NCBI RefSeq assembly: GCF_010015585.1
Contig: NW_022985071.1
Span: forward strand, 124,001-188,000
Direction of reading: 5' to 3'
DNA length: 64,000 nucleotides
Source of the DNA: Eremomyces bilateralis CBS 781.70
Lineage: Eukaryota; Ascomycota; Dothideomycetes; Eremomycetales; Eremomycetaceae
The translations under genes were made by a program, and so were the position numbers. Position 1 is the stretch's first letter; each line of letters begins with the position of its first letter. Shown piece by piece: positions 51,340 through 63,479 of this stretch. Below the pieces are notes generated by a model. That model was not told the origin of the DNA and made no database searches. It worked only from the letters and a program-made list of their open reading frames with translations.

Positions 51340-54263
51340 TGGTGAATTCTGACCCCGAGCCCACTACGGTATGTTCTTGAAGACTAGGAGCTTCAACTCT
51401 GGCCTTCGGGTTCCAAAGGAGCAACCTAATAGGAATCGGTCCTGCCGTGGAACCACACCACGATCGTCAAACGAGGAGCATCTGGTGCCACGATATTAGA
51501 CAGAGTTCGTAACAGATAGATGGATCGCTTAGGACGTGGACAAGCTTCCTAAGTCCGAGGATGAATTCGAACCGTATCCTAGAGTTTTGCACGATTTGAC
51601 GGTTTATAATTCGGGCAGTTGAACCCCGCAACCGTTATCAATATCAGCCCAGACCTGTATATTCGCCGATCTTTTGTGGGTAAGGGTCTAAATGGAACGA
51701 CGGACGGGAATAGGCAATCGGCAGTTCTGGAATATCATAGAATGCCAAAATTTCGAGAAATCGCAAGGAGTTGTGAGAGCGCCAAAGATTCGGAGGTATA
51801 GCCTGATATATGTATGCAGCACCAGCTCATCGACCTAGGACAGCCTTGCAGATTGGACATGCAAATGAGCGACTCTGTTTGGGTTCAGCCGCAGGGAAGC
51901 CTGTCGGGCAACATGAATAAGGAAATTGCCTTCCCAGGACTAAAAAATACACAACAAAGGGAGGGACAGGATTGCAACAAATTTCAAATACCAAGAAAAG
52001 GTTTGCGAGGACTGCCAATGTGGTTAAGGGACGTCAATGCAAAACAGACGCGACGTACTAAGTACGGGATGCGGAGGTGGATATGAAGACTCCGGACTGA
52101 CCACGACTGAAACGCGATGGCAGACCAGAAAGCCGGTCGGTTCAAGATCCTTGCGGGGATCTGGACAGTATCAGGAAGGTTCAAAGTCTAACCTTGTCAA
52201 CACATGGTTAGCCTTGATATAAAAGAAGGAGGTGTGATCGGTGGTTCTGTTTCTAATTCAGACCCTCAAGGATGTTATGTATTGGGATAAAGAGCTCGTC
52301 GTCTGTTCCTGCATCTGCTTGCCGTGTGGGTCGCATCATCGCCGAAAGGATCGAGAAAGGCTTCCAGAGACCAGATGTCTCCCAATCCACAGCATGGGAA
52401 ATGAGTGGCGTCCCTCCGACTGGGGGATCTTAATGTTATCAGTGGTTCATAAAATACATACGTACGATTCCGTAATGCAACAGATAAGAATGTCGTTTCT
52501 CCAACTGCACAAGCAAATGCTGACGGACTGTTGCATTATTGTTCAGCCACAAAGGTCCTTTGTATACGCAGAACCAATTTTTGCCGTCATGTCTGACCAC
52601 ACAGGTTGCTGACTGGCTTGTCTGGTCTCTCCATGTCTTGCGTGCTGGTTGCAGAATTGATTGCGGACCAGCCGTTCACTGACAGCCTGGATTATGTTTG
52701 GCGAAAATCAGACGGCGGGAACCATTGGGCAGGGGTTGCAGGGGCCGCATACTCAGCGCTTCCACGTTCGAGCCAGGATTTGTTGCCTGGCTACTGGATA
52801 GGCGGTCCTGGAGGCTAGAAAGTCGGAAGGTCAGTGGTACTACCATATTGTACTATGTAGAGATACTGGAAAATGGAAGCGGATCCCCTAGAGCCTTGGG
52901 GGCCTGAGAGCTGATCTGGTTGACTCCTCGACTCCACGATCGCGATCACAGGCCACGAATTGCAAATCTATGGAGCTATAACAGGACCGAGATATCTTTT
53001 AGGTGCAGATCGTGATTCCCAATCATCATTTAATACCACCAATGTATCTACATTGGTGGTTCGTGGACTCTGGAGAGGACAATTCCTAGCTGGTGAGATG
53101 GTTGGTGGTCGACATCTGTCCACGCTAGCCAATGTGCATGGTCTACCCTGTTGGCAGTATTAGAACAACCCTAGAACGATCGATAACGATCGAGCTCCCC
53201 AATGGCTGGGAATGCGGAACAAGATTGTGTGGTTACTACAAGTCCTATTTGGACAGGGCCTCATTTGGGAGCACGACAGGCCAGAAGTAAGACTCGGGAT
53301 GGACAAGACGCGGATAGGGGAGTTTTGAAGCAGCAGACAGCTACTTCGTGATGTCCGTTCTCTCCTCTCAGCCATCTTTTCATGTTGAGGTTCTGCGGAG
53401 ATATATGCTCGCTCGACATGTCTTCCTTGCATGCGCAAAAGAAACTCTCAGGTTGCTCTGTGATAACAGTCCAGGACTTCCTGCGTCGGGATTGCGAGAG
53501 TAATACAAAGTGCGAGACTGCCCAAAGACCATGGGATTTCAGGCTACCTTGATCCTTCAACATTCCTCTATGAGTTGAGCTCTACTCGCCTAAAGTCGAA
53601 GTCGATTGGTTACAGGGCATTCCGTCTCCCAAGTGAGGGTGTACGTTATAAGTCGACATAGGAGAGTCATGTGTTGTATATACATGAAATGAATCACGCC
53701 ACGCATGCCAGTAATGTTAATATTCAAGCCATTCCTTCAATCCTTCTACGAATGAACAAACACAACGGGACCTAAGTCCTGAAGCTCTAACTGTTTAGGC
53801 TCAAACAACCCATTATTCCGCCGCAATTATATCAGTTACGGCCTCCCCTTGCTTCGTTTGTAACGGCATGCAACAACATCGGAATTGAAAGCATAGCAAC
53901 TTTCAAATGCTGGGGCCTATTCAGACCTGCCTTCTCTGCAACCGACAGTTCTGCACAGCTAAAGAAAGTCAACCTGCCTAAGTTTTCAGGTTTATGACCA
54001 TGACCTGGTCACAGAGATATATGGATGCTAAGTGTTGACACGGTCATTCAACAATGGACAGTTGACTCATGTCTGGGTCTCAACGCTGGTTGGACCTTGC
54101 TACCGGAACAAGGTCTAGGAATGAGTTAAGGTCCTTGAGGAGGAAAGGGAGGACAACCAGCATATATATATGGAGGAAATAGTGACTTTCATCCCCTCTC
54201 GTTTTCTGCTGTCTTATTAACGGAATTGAGACTTGCTTCGTTAGAGCTCACCACAGTTCCTCA
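51340..54263. other. Gene-poor stretch of 2.9 kb
   Basis: Only overlapping frames of 60-123 codons on both strands, without domain motifs, signal peptides or coherent splice patterns (for example 52241-52612 plus, 53261-53563 minus). It includes the upstream region of the gene at 51339. The rest looks like decayed accessory DNA leading into the broken NLR gene. I see no RNA gene. Confidence 0.5.
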
Positions 54264-56365
54264 TCACATTGAGCGTGGATGGATGATCGGGACCCAGCGC
54301 TTCTTCGTACCCCTGTACCATAGCGCTCGCATGTACTTCAGAGCAAGCTTCGCCATATCCTGACTCCATTCTTGATTCAGAACATGCCTCGTCCACGAGT
54401 GTACACAACTATGCATGCTGTAGCCTCTTGACTCTACTAACTCTTGCGATGACGAGTCCGCCTCTACTAGTCCGTGATTACACAACACTCGAATCGCGTT
54501 ATTAAAGCTCATTTCGTCTTTAGTGAGCTCACGGATCCACTCTGGATCCCCGGAGTCGCTGTGCCGAAGAAGCTCGAACCAGATGTCCTGGTTATTAAAG
54601 TATGCCCACAGCTGAAGAAGCTGGGCCGGAAGTCTGTTCTGTCGTTGAACGTGCTTAAAGGAGGTCTCCCATGTAGAGTATAGCATACGATCCTCATATG
54701 AGCTTAGCTCGGGGCTTGCCTGCTGCAAGTTCAACCATGATTCCTTATATAGACGGAGATAGCGGGCTAAACTGATCGTCACTTGATCGAGGTATGCTCC
54801 AGCTGTGGCTAAGGTGAGAGGAAGTCCATCTAGCTCTTTGATACGCTTCATGGCGTCAGGATCTATTATTCGTATTAAAATCATATTTGCAAGTCTCGTC
54901 TGTCTCACCTTTGTTTAGCCCTTCTCGTCTTGACGCCTTCGACAAGATTTCTAGGCTATCCTGTGCGTTCTCCAGTTTTCGGACTGGTATGCGATAACCG
55001 ACTATGACCCGTGATGACCGTGTGGTAATGATGATCGATCCTTGGTATGATTCGGGGAGGAACTTTCGGATAACTAATGCCTTGATATCTGAATCGCCTG
55101 GCAATTTAGGATTATCGTAGTTATCAAATATTACCAACAATCTCGTACTCTTTGAAAGACTCAGTCACCCCTTAACAGCTTCCACTACTTCGTCAACGCT
55201 CCCTTCCAAATCCACACCGCTTAGACACTTGGCAGAGGGATTTTCTTGTCGTATCCTCCTAGCAGCATTGCCAAAGCTCTGCTTCAAAGAATCTTCATCT
55301 TTAGCGTTGAGCCAGAACACAGCGGAGTAGCTGTCTCGATACCGCTTCGCATAGGCGACCGCGAGCTGCGTTTTGCCGATTCCTTCCAGACCATGAAGAA
55401 CTGCGATGCGACGGCTGCCATCACCACTGAGTACCGTATGTATTTCTATAAACTCCATCTCTCTTGCAACAAAGTGCTCTGTCTCTGAGATATCAGCAAG
55501 ACTAAAGCTAATAGAGGAATCGTTGATCTGATCGCCTATTCTAATCAGTTGTGTCCTAGCTCCTGCATTCATCGGTTGCGATCTGAGAAGATGTATGAGA
55601 CGATGACATACCCTTCGATGCTCTTTCAATCTCCACCCGCAGCCGTCTGAATGCACCCTCTCTCCCTTCTCCATAGATTAAGGGCATATTAATGCCGAAA
55701 ATCCCCCAGTAACGAGTAAACTTTATCTTCCTTTTTCGTAGTCTCGCGATTTTTCGCCCATGACAGTCGCTCTGCCTCTCTGAATTGAATGAGTGCCCCC
55801 CCTCGAAGGGCTCCGACTGGAATTCCGGTGATTTCGCGAATCTGTAGCTCGAGCGATCTCTTGCTTCCCAGCTTCTCACCCTCTTTTGAGAAAAATTCAA
55901 CCGATTCCGGAGCAATCGGCTCTTGAAGTGCCCAACCCCGAGTGAACCATCGACTTTTCCGAAAGGCCGACTTCCAAGTCGAGTGATGCAAGCCGTCCCC
56001 GTCGTTCTTTCCAGCGTTCCGTATCGAAACGTCCGATAGATAGACGTAGCATTTCCCTGCATTATGGTACCACTGAAACATGGAGTTGATAGCTTCGGAG
56101 AGCTCCGTATTATTTCGTTTATCGATACAGCAGGTATCCACCCAGAAGTACTCCAAGCCATCACGAGCTGCCTGTTCTCCACAGAACTCGATCTTCTTAT
56201 AACCCGTCTTATTCTTTCCCGTACTTTCGACGAACTCTTCGAACCTTACTTCCTCACCATCCGTCCATGTATGCGAGAGTATAGCATACTTTTGGGGAAT
56301 CTTCTCGTCACAAAATCTTCCGTCACACAGAGCTCGCCGTTGGGGTTACGCTTCAGGAGACGCAT
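54264..56365 (-). pseudogene. Broken HET / NB-ARC (NLR-type) gene
   Basis: The minus strand begins MRLLKRNPNGELCVTEDF, a typical HET start, and continues with EYFWVDTCCIDK, NSMFQWYHNAGKCYVYLSDV, SRWFTRGWALQE and KVYSLLG, the HET-domain blocks. An NB-ARC NTPase follows (VLHGLEGIGKTQLAVAYAKR, Walker A; TRLLVIFDNYDN, Walker B; IIITTRSSR), then the winged-helix region (LDGLPLTLATAGAYLDQVTI, HSCVHSWTRHVLN). Tetratricopeptide repeats expected after this are not seen. Such proteins are incompatibility/innate-immunity receptors that can trigger cell death in fungi. The frame is broken in a few places, so the copy looks non-functional, but the decay is recent enough that all blocks are readable. Confidence 0.8.
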
Positions 56366-56692
56366 CGCTCTAGCTTGGACTTGAAAACGCTCGCGGAAGT
56401 GAAACCACTAATAGTGCCATACATTCTTTTTTGTTTGGGAAGAAATAAAGGCGATAACATGCAGTGGTGGACTTGGAAATGCAGATAAGGCTGGTATGGG
56501 GCAGTGCAAGAGGGTTGAGCTTGGCAGGAGAATGAACTCGCATGAACAGCGCCAGTCAATTCTCAGCACAAAAAGATACAAACCCGTCAGCCACGGAGCA
56601 CAGCCATATAAAGGCTACCCCCGTAGCCGTGATTGTGCCGACGCATCGATTAACGGACATTCTACCTACACTCGCGACTCCATCTCCCGCCC
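56366..56692. other. Intergenic, no gene seen
   Basis: Upstream region of the broken NLR gene, lying beside the repeat copy B. Confidence 0.5.
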
Positions 56693-57560
56693 TCACTTAC
56701 CGAGATAATCAGGGGCGGTGGCGAAGACAGTATCTACGCCAAAATACGGCCGCGGAAAGACATTTCGAGGCCGGAACGTTAGACGACGATGTGGTCTTCG
56801 GGGGCAGGCGCATTCCTCGTGATTGAAATCCTCGACTCTGTAGAGATCTGGGCAACAGACGAGAAGGATAGCTGTACCTTCGAACTCCGGGACGAACATT
56901 CACGTCCTCTTCCTCGTCCGGGAAGCGAGTCTCTTGAAGAGTCTAGACACTCTGCATGGAAGCTACTTTAGATCTTAGGCCCAGCATCAGTACGAACAGA
57001 ATAATGAGCGAGTTAAGAAATGAAAGCAGGAACTCTAAAAGTGAAGGAAGAATTCGAGGGAGAGGGGGCCAATTTGATAGCTGTTCCTATCTCTTTTTAT
57101 AGATATTCATCGTCATCGATCTCCTCCATAACCAGGCTTTGCATTTTACCAGTCTCGGACGATAGAGAGGTGACTCTGCGCCAGCCTCGTTTTCGTCCCT
57201 TCCTCATTCGCGGGAACAGCTGAGACCTTTGTCCGTAGAGTCATGGCTGCTAATGTAGAAAGAAACCAAGCGGTCATTGTTGGTCGAATTCGGGGGATGT
57301 CGCTCCTAAGTAGCTTGATACAGGATTATGATCACGATCAGGATTCCGGAAGCAATATTCCGATCATGCAGGAAGCGCTACCGAATGAAAGCCCGGCGGT
57401 GCAAACCCTTTGTTAGGGCAAGAAGGATTAAAGAATCTAAATTAATGGTATCGTGGACGGGCGGGAGGTTTAGTATCGTGAAAGATTTGGTGTATCGTGA
57501 TGGGGAGAACCGGTGGGTACGGACAGATGGCGCTATACCAAGTCTGGCGGCGCTATGCCA
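56693..57560 (-). pseudogene. Dispersed repeat / unrecognised gene family, copy B (broken)
   Basis: Matches 3184-4035 along its length in the same orientation. On the minus strand it keeps the coding blocks VCCPDLYRVEDF (versus IYCPDPHGVEEF in copy A), EDHIVV and SGLEMSF, and a donor GTAAGT at the exon end where copy A has GTAAGG. The frame is interrupted by in-frame stops (one right after EDHIVV) and at least one frameshift around the CCPDLYR block, so copy B is a pseudogene. Its upstream part keeps GGCTGGCGCAGAGTCACC near 57180 and GTGGACGGGCGGGAGGTTT near 57455. The second exon of copy A has no counterpart here. Confidence 0.55.
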
Positions 57561-58007
57561 AAGGAGGCAACTAGCCAAGGTAGGCTCGTCGATGGCGAGA
57601 AGATGCTCCAGCGTGCCTCACGAAGAATGCCGCGCCAAAAGAGTGTAGACGGCTAGCTCCCCTCTTACAGCGGTTTATTCTCGCGTCAGCCTCTGAATAT
57701 ATTAGCGCTCGTTCGCAGTCTCATAAACTCTGCTTCCTTCCTACTCCTCTCTGCTCACGCCTACCCGCCACGAATTCTGCACGACAGCGTGCCGCCCCTT
57801 TGCGTAGTAGTTAACAGTAAAGGCGGCGATGCGGTAATAGAAAGACTCACCCAATCGTTTTTCTCGCTCGGTGCATCCCGCCAGGCTGTGCTGTAGATGG
57901 AGCTTCAGCAAGGAAGCGCAGAAGGGAAAAGGGAACTGGCAAGAGAGGGAACAGAACCATCTCACTGGCACGCCAGGGCGAGTATTAAAGTATAGGGCGA
58001 TGCCGGG
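57561..58007. other. Intergenic, no gene seen
   Basis: A 76-codon minus-strand frame at 57741-57971 has no recognisable features. Confidence 0.5.
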
Positions 58008-58128
58008 TTACTAACTAACTAGTTAACTTAACTTAGTTAGTTAGTTAACTTAACTTAAGTTAGTTAACTTAACTTAGTTAACTAACTTAAGTTAGTTATC
58101 TCTTACCTATCGTTAGTTAGTTAACCAA
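58008..58128. repeat. AT-rich palindromic repeat of AGTTA/TAACT units
   Basis: About 120 bp made almost only of TTAGTTAACT/AACTTAAGTT words. It contains a perfect 15-bp inverted repeat CTTAAGTTAGTTAAC (58054-58068) / GTTAACTAACTTAAG (58077-58091) with an 8-bp spacer, plus nested smaller palindromes. It could extrude as a hairpin or cruciform, and may be a worn transposon end. Confidence 0.85.
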
Positions 58129-59464
58129 AATCTATCTTTATGCTTGCAAGATCTGACATTCTGACTTAACCAATGGTAGTATTACTAATCAAATACTTTG
58201 TTCCGCCCGTGTTCGTCCCTCTTTTCCCTCCTCAGCTGTCTCCCTGTAGCATCCCGCCCCTGACCAACCCAATGTCATGTCTAACCCTTCATCATATTCC
58301 CTCGATAGAATTGCACAAGGTACTCGGATAGAAGGCGGGCTAGATTTCGCAATATCCAGGAGTGTGCAGCTTGATCCCATCCAGAGATCTGGAAGGCCGC
58401 ATAACGCATCGCGAGTTCTGTCGATCTCCCGAGCCACTGACATAATGCTTTGCATATGGCGCTTTTCATCTAGTTTTGCTTCCGCCAGGCAATGGGAGCA
58501 TAGGACATTACGTATGTTCTAGATGGGATCTGATTATGCTAATACAGAGGTATACATTAGAACGAAAGACTTTGACGGCTTGCTAAACAGCTGCAGAAAG
58601 AGGTATCAATGGGGGATGGGCAGCAATGGCTTGGGTCAAGATCACCATATTGAAGGTGATCTACACCCTTAGTCCTCTCTCTTGTGCTTTCTCCAGAACA
58701 TCTGATCTTACTGTCAAAGACCAAGGCATAGCTGCAACACCAATTTTCTCCCAAAGCAAGTTTTTTTAATTCTGGTGATGGTGTCCCGCACGTGGGACTA
58801 CAGTATCTATCCCAGCCACCCCAGACGGCCCTTCACCCAACCCCCGCATTCCGCCAACCTCGTGAATTCCCAGGATCCTGTCCAAGTTTTTGAGCAACTG
58901 TTAAGTTTTAAAGTCCCTTTAATGCGAAGGAATAAGTACTACCTTACCAACCTATCTTACGGAAATACTTCCTGTTTGCTACGTCACTTCTCCCTTGGTC
59001 ACACTGCCTCTCACACACCTTCATCACAACCAACCCAACACCTCGTTCGCTCTCATGCATACGCACGTCTAATATAGACTCACTTGTCCCACAACCATCT
59101 TCCCTCTTCTCTTCGTTTCTTTCCTCACTCTGCTTCAGCGTCTTCACAAATCCTCCCTCGCTACCCTGTCAAAAATCCTTTAACCACGGTCTGATCCAGC
59201 CTTTGAGCTTGATATTGCCTGGTTCACCAGATCACAGCTTGTGGTGTCACATCCAATCACGCATCTTGCCAAGCAGGTCGCACAAGTAGCAGCTGTGATA
59301 CAAGTTTAGTCGGATGGTTCAGCTGCGCAACCAGCGCATCGCATCGCATTGACATTGCCATATATCGCGCCCAACCACCGCTGGGCATCGCATTCGCCCT
59401 CCGCTCTCCGAAAACCCCACTCCCGATATCTACACCAAGACACAACCACATCACCACCGCCACT
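58129..59464. other. Intergenic, no secure gene
   Basis: A minus-strand frame at 58455-58189 (REIDRTRDALCGLPDLWMG ...) has protein-like composition but no start, partner exon or recognisable domain. The last 400 bp are CT-rich and are the likely promoter and 5' UTR of the gene at 59465. Confidence 0.4.
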
Positions 59465-60148
59465 ATGATCTTCCGCCGCACCCTCTATACCTTCTGGCGC
59501 CTCTCCGAAATCATCACCCTCATCCCCGTCATCGGCATGCTCGCCTGGTTCGTGCACGGCTACGTCGAGAGCAACCAGTTGACCCCGAACTTCATCCTGA
59601 TCCTGTTCATCGTCTCCGTGCTGGCCGGCGCCTGGGCCCTCGTCACTCTCTTCCACGTCGGACACAGCGGTCACTTCATCGGGTTGGTCGACCTGGGCTT
59701 CGTGGGCGCCTTCATTGCAGCCGTCTACGAGATGCGCGCCATAACTGAGGTGAGCTGCTCGAACTTCGAGGCCGGGAAGATCTACATCAATCTTGGGCCG
59801 TTCGGGTACTATGGGCGAGAAGGCGGAAACGAGTGGTCGGTGAACCTCAATAAGAACTGCGCGATGTTGAAGGCCAGCTTTGCGTTTGGGATCATGAATA
59901 CCCTGTTCTTCTTCTTCACAGCGGTAAGTTTCCAATCTATACGGCGGACCTTTTCGCTCGTTCGAAAAGGATTCTCATTTGACTGCGAGCGCTGGCTGAC
60001 TCTGTTGTAGTTCCTGGCATGGTGGATGCACCGCTCTAATGATAAGGAGGTCGTGCGCCACTCCCATCGTGGTTCGTACTCTGGCAGCCCGCGTCGTTCG
60101 CATCATTCGCGTCATAGCCACCGCAGCTCGAGGCGCTATTACGTTTAG
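59465..60148 (+). CDS. MARVEL-like four-helix membrane protein
   Basis: Two exons, 59465-59923 and 60011-60148, with an 87-bp intron (GTAAGT ... GGCTGAC ... TGTAG); 198 aa. Four hydrophobic segments are visible: ITLIPVIGMLAWFVHG, FILILFIVSVLAGAWALVTL, FIGLVDLGFVGAFIAAVYEM and FAFGIMNTLFFFFTAFLAWW. The loop before the last helix contains CSNF..GKIYINLGPFGYYG. The cytoplasmic tail is rich in His, Arg and Ser (HSHRGSYSGSPRRSHHSRH). The layout fits the MARVEL-domain proteins of filamentous ascomycetes, which sit in plasma membrane or endomembranes. Function is not known. The paired Cys residues flanking the long loop may form a disulfide. Confidence 0.88.
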
Positions 60149-61123
60149 AAGGCGTTTCCCAAACATCATATCTGCTTTACGAGGATTTCCGGACGATAAT
60201 GCTCGATTCACGGTTCAACGAGAGACGCCGAATCCAGGCTCGGTTTTGTATCTGTTCATACAGTCTCTTCCATTTCCTGTTGGTTATTTGACGAGGGGGA
60301 CGGACATGACGATCTCAATTCGTAGATTCCCTTGATCGATTTCCCATTGTGGCGGTTCCAACAAAGGAGCCCTGCATCTAATGAGTCACGATGATGATTT
60401 CCTACGCTTTCCAAACTATTTCGAGTTCGTATTGTGTACCGGTAGTGTAGATATCCAATTCATGGCTGGCCAACCGGACTTTTATCTAAACAATGCTAGG
60501 CATGAGCAAATGCTGTAGACCCCACTATTCTATTCTTAGGTAGTACGGCAAGGTAGTCTCGTTGGACAAAGTGAAAAAGGGTTTAACATTTCAGTGGTTG
60601 ATGCGTCTCAAGACGAACCATGGGTCTAGATGAATCGTTCCGTCCCGTACCTATCTGCAAAATCGATGAACCTGCAGCTTCAACCACCAGTGCTTTGTTA
60701 GGCCAAATAAGGCCATATCATTTATCAACCACTGTTCACAATTCACATGTGTGAAATGGCATAACACTCGGACAAGGATAATTTCGGGTGTCAAATGACA
60801 AGCTATTAAATTAATTAGTGGCGGATCCGGACCCCATAAGGCGTAAGCACTCTCTCTGAGCAGGCTGAGAGCCCACCGCCTCCCTGACAGCCGCTTACTT
60901 TTACGACTCTGACTGACCAGGGGACTCCAGCACATGTTGGTTCACCAGGTCGTCCCATCTTGCTCACTGCAACAACCGTCCAAAGGCCGAGCCTGAGGCC
61001 GTTCCACACTCTCGGAGAACATCAAACAGCCACTCGAGTGTATCATATTGTCTTGCCTTATCGCTATGTTGTGAATTGTGATCCAGTTGCCCTGTACCTA
61101 CGGATTGGTCGGTCATTGGTGCG
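60149..61123. other. Intergenic, possible 5' exons of the next gene
   Basis: No secure gene. The unresolved start of the membrane protein at 61124 may lie in the right part of this interval. Confidence 0.45.
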
Positions 61124-62830
61124 TTGCAGCGCTCCGTCAGCTCCGCCCGTCAGCACGAGGCAGGTTGTTCTCCGCCGTTGTTGTGTTCACAGATTCGACG
61201 CTTGCAAGCAAAATCATCGATTTGGGTGCCTGGTGGCGCAGAAATACTGTGCAAAGCAATGCTCCTCCCATATACCGAAGAGTCACGACGAAGCGCAGTG
61301 GTCTGGGGAGATGATGGGAGGGAATGGCATCGCAGACGAGCAACGCCTGGTCAGCGGAACAAGTCGCTGGTGGTGGTAAGTGGTGATTCCAGCCGGGCGA
61401 TAGGAAGTAAATGTTGAATTGACAATTCCAGGTCCTCGTCATCGGCGTCGTCCTTCTCGCCGTCGCCATCCTTTTATATTTCGTAACTCGCTGGCATCTC
61501 CAACGGAAACGACGAGAAGCATTACCGACATCGCCGACGCAAGCGAAGGCCCCGAGCAAGTTTTCACGGTTCCGGTTACCGCCTCCCCGGTTCCCGACAT
61601 CATGGTCGAGAGGACGGTCGACGCGAGGCGAATATTCCGATCAACTGCAGGAGGATCCGTCAACGGTTTCGCTGGCGAACAATGGACAGGCCGGTGGAAA
61701 TGAGCACGATACGGATGTGGTCGTCACGAATCTCAATCGAGACGGAAGCCAGTCGAGCCACGTGAATCGGAACACGAGCGTTCGCAGCATCATGACCCTG
61801 CCGCCGTATACCCCTTCTGTGAGAGACACCGAACAGGTCATCGCTCGAGAAGGCGAAAGAGGCGGCATGGATACCGTGGTCGAGTTCCCCGAGACTGTCG
61901 ATGACGAGGAACAACGAAGGGAAGAGGAAATGGAGTCACTATGTAAGTCGCTCCCGTTGTCTTTCTTACCCTATCCATCCATTCACTCTTCTCACCTACC
62001 CCCTATCGTCGCATCCTAACCTCTCAGACCAAATCCGCCGCACCCGCCGCCAAGAAAACACCGACCGCGAAGAACGCCGCCGCCTCCGCCGCGAAGCCCG
62101 CGAACGCGGCGACCTCGCCGCCCTCGAAGAGCTCCGCGAATCCACCCGTGCCGCCTCCGAAGCCGTCCACACCAACCCGGAGCACTCCGCCGCGCTTATC
62201 GCCGCACACCAGACCGTCAACCGCGACCGCCGCGTCTCGTCCGTGCAGTATGGCAACATCGGCGTTGTGCAGCACGACGGGTCGCGGCTGCGATCGCACT
62301 CGACGGAATCGGAGCGGCCGCTGCTAGAGGGGGCGGCGGGGATGGATGGGCAGGAGAGGAGCGTGAGTAGGTCGACGTTGACGACGCATCATCGTGGACG
62401 GTCGGCGTCGAGTGTCATGAGCGTGTCGACAAACGCCTCGGACGACGGGTTTCACACGGCGGCAGCGTCGCCGGCGTTGTCGCTGTCACAGCCTTCGCGA
62501 AACGGGAACGGGGAGTCGGAGTTCGAGATGGTGGCGGTGGGGGGGAGGGGATCGTGGCCGTCGCCGATGGCGAGAGCGCGGTCGAATACGGGGACGACGG
62601 CGGAGGGGACGGGAGGGGATGTGGCGGATCAGCGGATTCCCGAACTAGACCCGCCGATGTACGAGGAGGCGTTTGAGGCGGTGCCGTTGGAGGATGCGCC
62701 GCCGTACGAGTCGCCAGTGAGGGTGGGGGCGCCGCAGTTGCCGATGCTGGAGCAGTTGCCGAGCATCACGGTGACGGAGAGTCACTCCCCGGTGACGCCG
62801 CCAATGGGGGGAGACGAACGGAGGTTTTAA
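61124..62830 (+). CDS. Single-pass membrane protein with long cytoplasmic tail (5' end unresolved)
   Basis: The well-supported part is three exon segments: an exon ending at 61375 (QRNKSLVV), intron 61376-61431, exon 61432-61942, intron 61943-62027 (85 bp, GTAAGT ... CCTAAC ... CTCAG) and exon 62028-62830. The junctions keep frame. The first two exons make the membrane helix [20 protein letters not shown] followed by [10 protein letters not shown], a positive-inside anchor. The tail has [10 protein letters not shown] and [19 protein letters not shown] (PPxY-type motifs), a strongly charged Arg/Glu helix ([18 protein letters not shown]) and Ser-rich stretches. The PPxY motifs could recruit WW-domain ubiquitin ligases such as Rsp5, by inference. 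Cys-rich open frames upstream ([17 protein letters not shown], 60960-61379) may be ectodomain exons, but I could not join them in frame. Confidence 0.6.
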
Positions 62831-63479
62831 AGAGTGGGATATAATACTTGCTCGCAATTTTCTTCACGATCTGTACTGTGCTGTCTGGGCCTTGCGAGGA
62901 GTTTTGGTTTGGACTACACCATATTGGATGGGGCGGGTACGATGGGACGTATGCGCCGGCGTTTGTGTGCATAATAGGTCTATGGACAGGTCCCTTAGTT
63001 GGATCGGTCTATGTTTGGATGGGTTACGCCTTTGTCTCCAACTTCTAAAGGCTGTTTCTAATCCAGCATGGGAGCTATTTAACGCTAAATCTAAGTAATA
63101 TCACTGTATAGACAGCAACATCATGTTGTGGCATCCTGAACACCACTGTAGCACTGAATTTCGCTATTGGCCAATTGTTTACAGAAACCTGCTCGTCCAA
63201 CCCCGTTTTTCCATGAGGCTTAAAGGACTAGTGCAGTGGGCAGTGAAAGCAAGATTGCAATCATGCAACGCAGCCTTGAGAATGTATTAGATGGACTGGA
63301 TGCTAAGCCTCAATGAATCCCACCAGGCGTTCTTGCCTCGATATTTCTCCAGTCCAGGCACTTTTTGGATTTCATAATGTCTATCAAGTGAACCTGTATC
63401 TTTGCAGCAAGCACTACTTACCCATGTTTCTATCTACGAAGCATCGCCGAAGAAGCGCCAAAGAAGCAGGCAAAGCACC
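62831..63479. other. Intergenic, no gene seen
   Basis: Contains the 3' region of the preceding gene and the promoter of the HET gene. A hydrophobic 66-codon frame at 62848-63048 lacks an ATG and is probably chance. Confidence 0.5.

Noticed and set aside
58189-58455. Minus-strand frame with protein-like composition (REIDRTRDALCGLPDLWMG)
   Set aside because: No ATG context, no matching exon and no domain I can name; at most a remnant.
62848-63048. Hydrophobic 66-codon frame after the membrane-protein gene
   Set aside because: It lacks an ATG start and lies in the 3' region; probably chance hydrophobicity.
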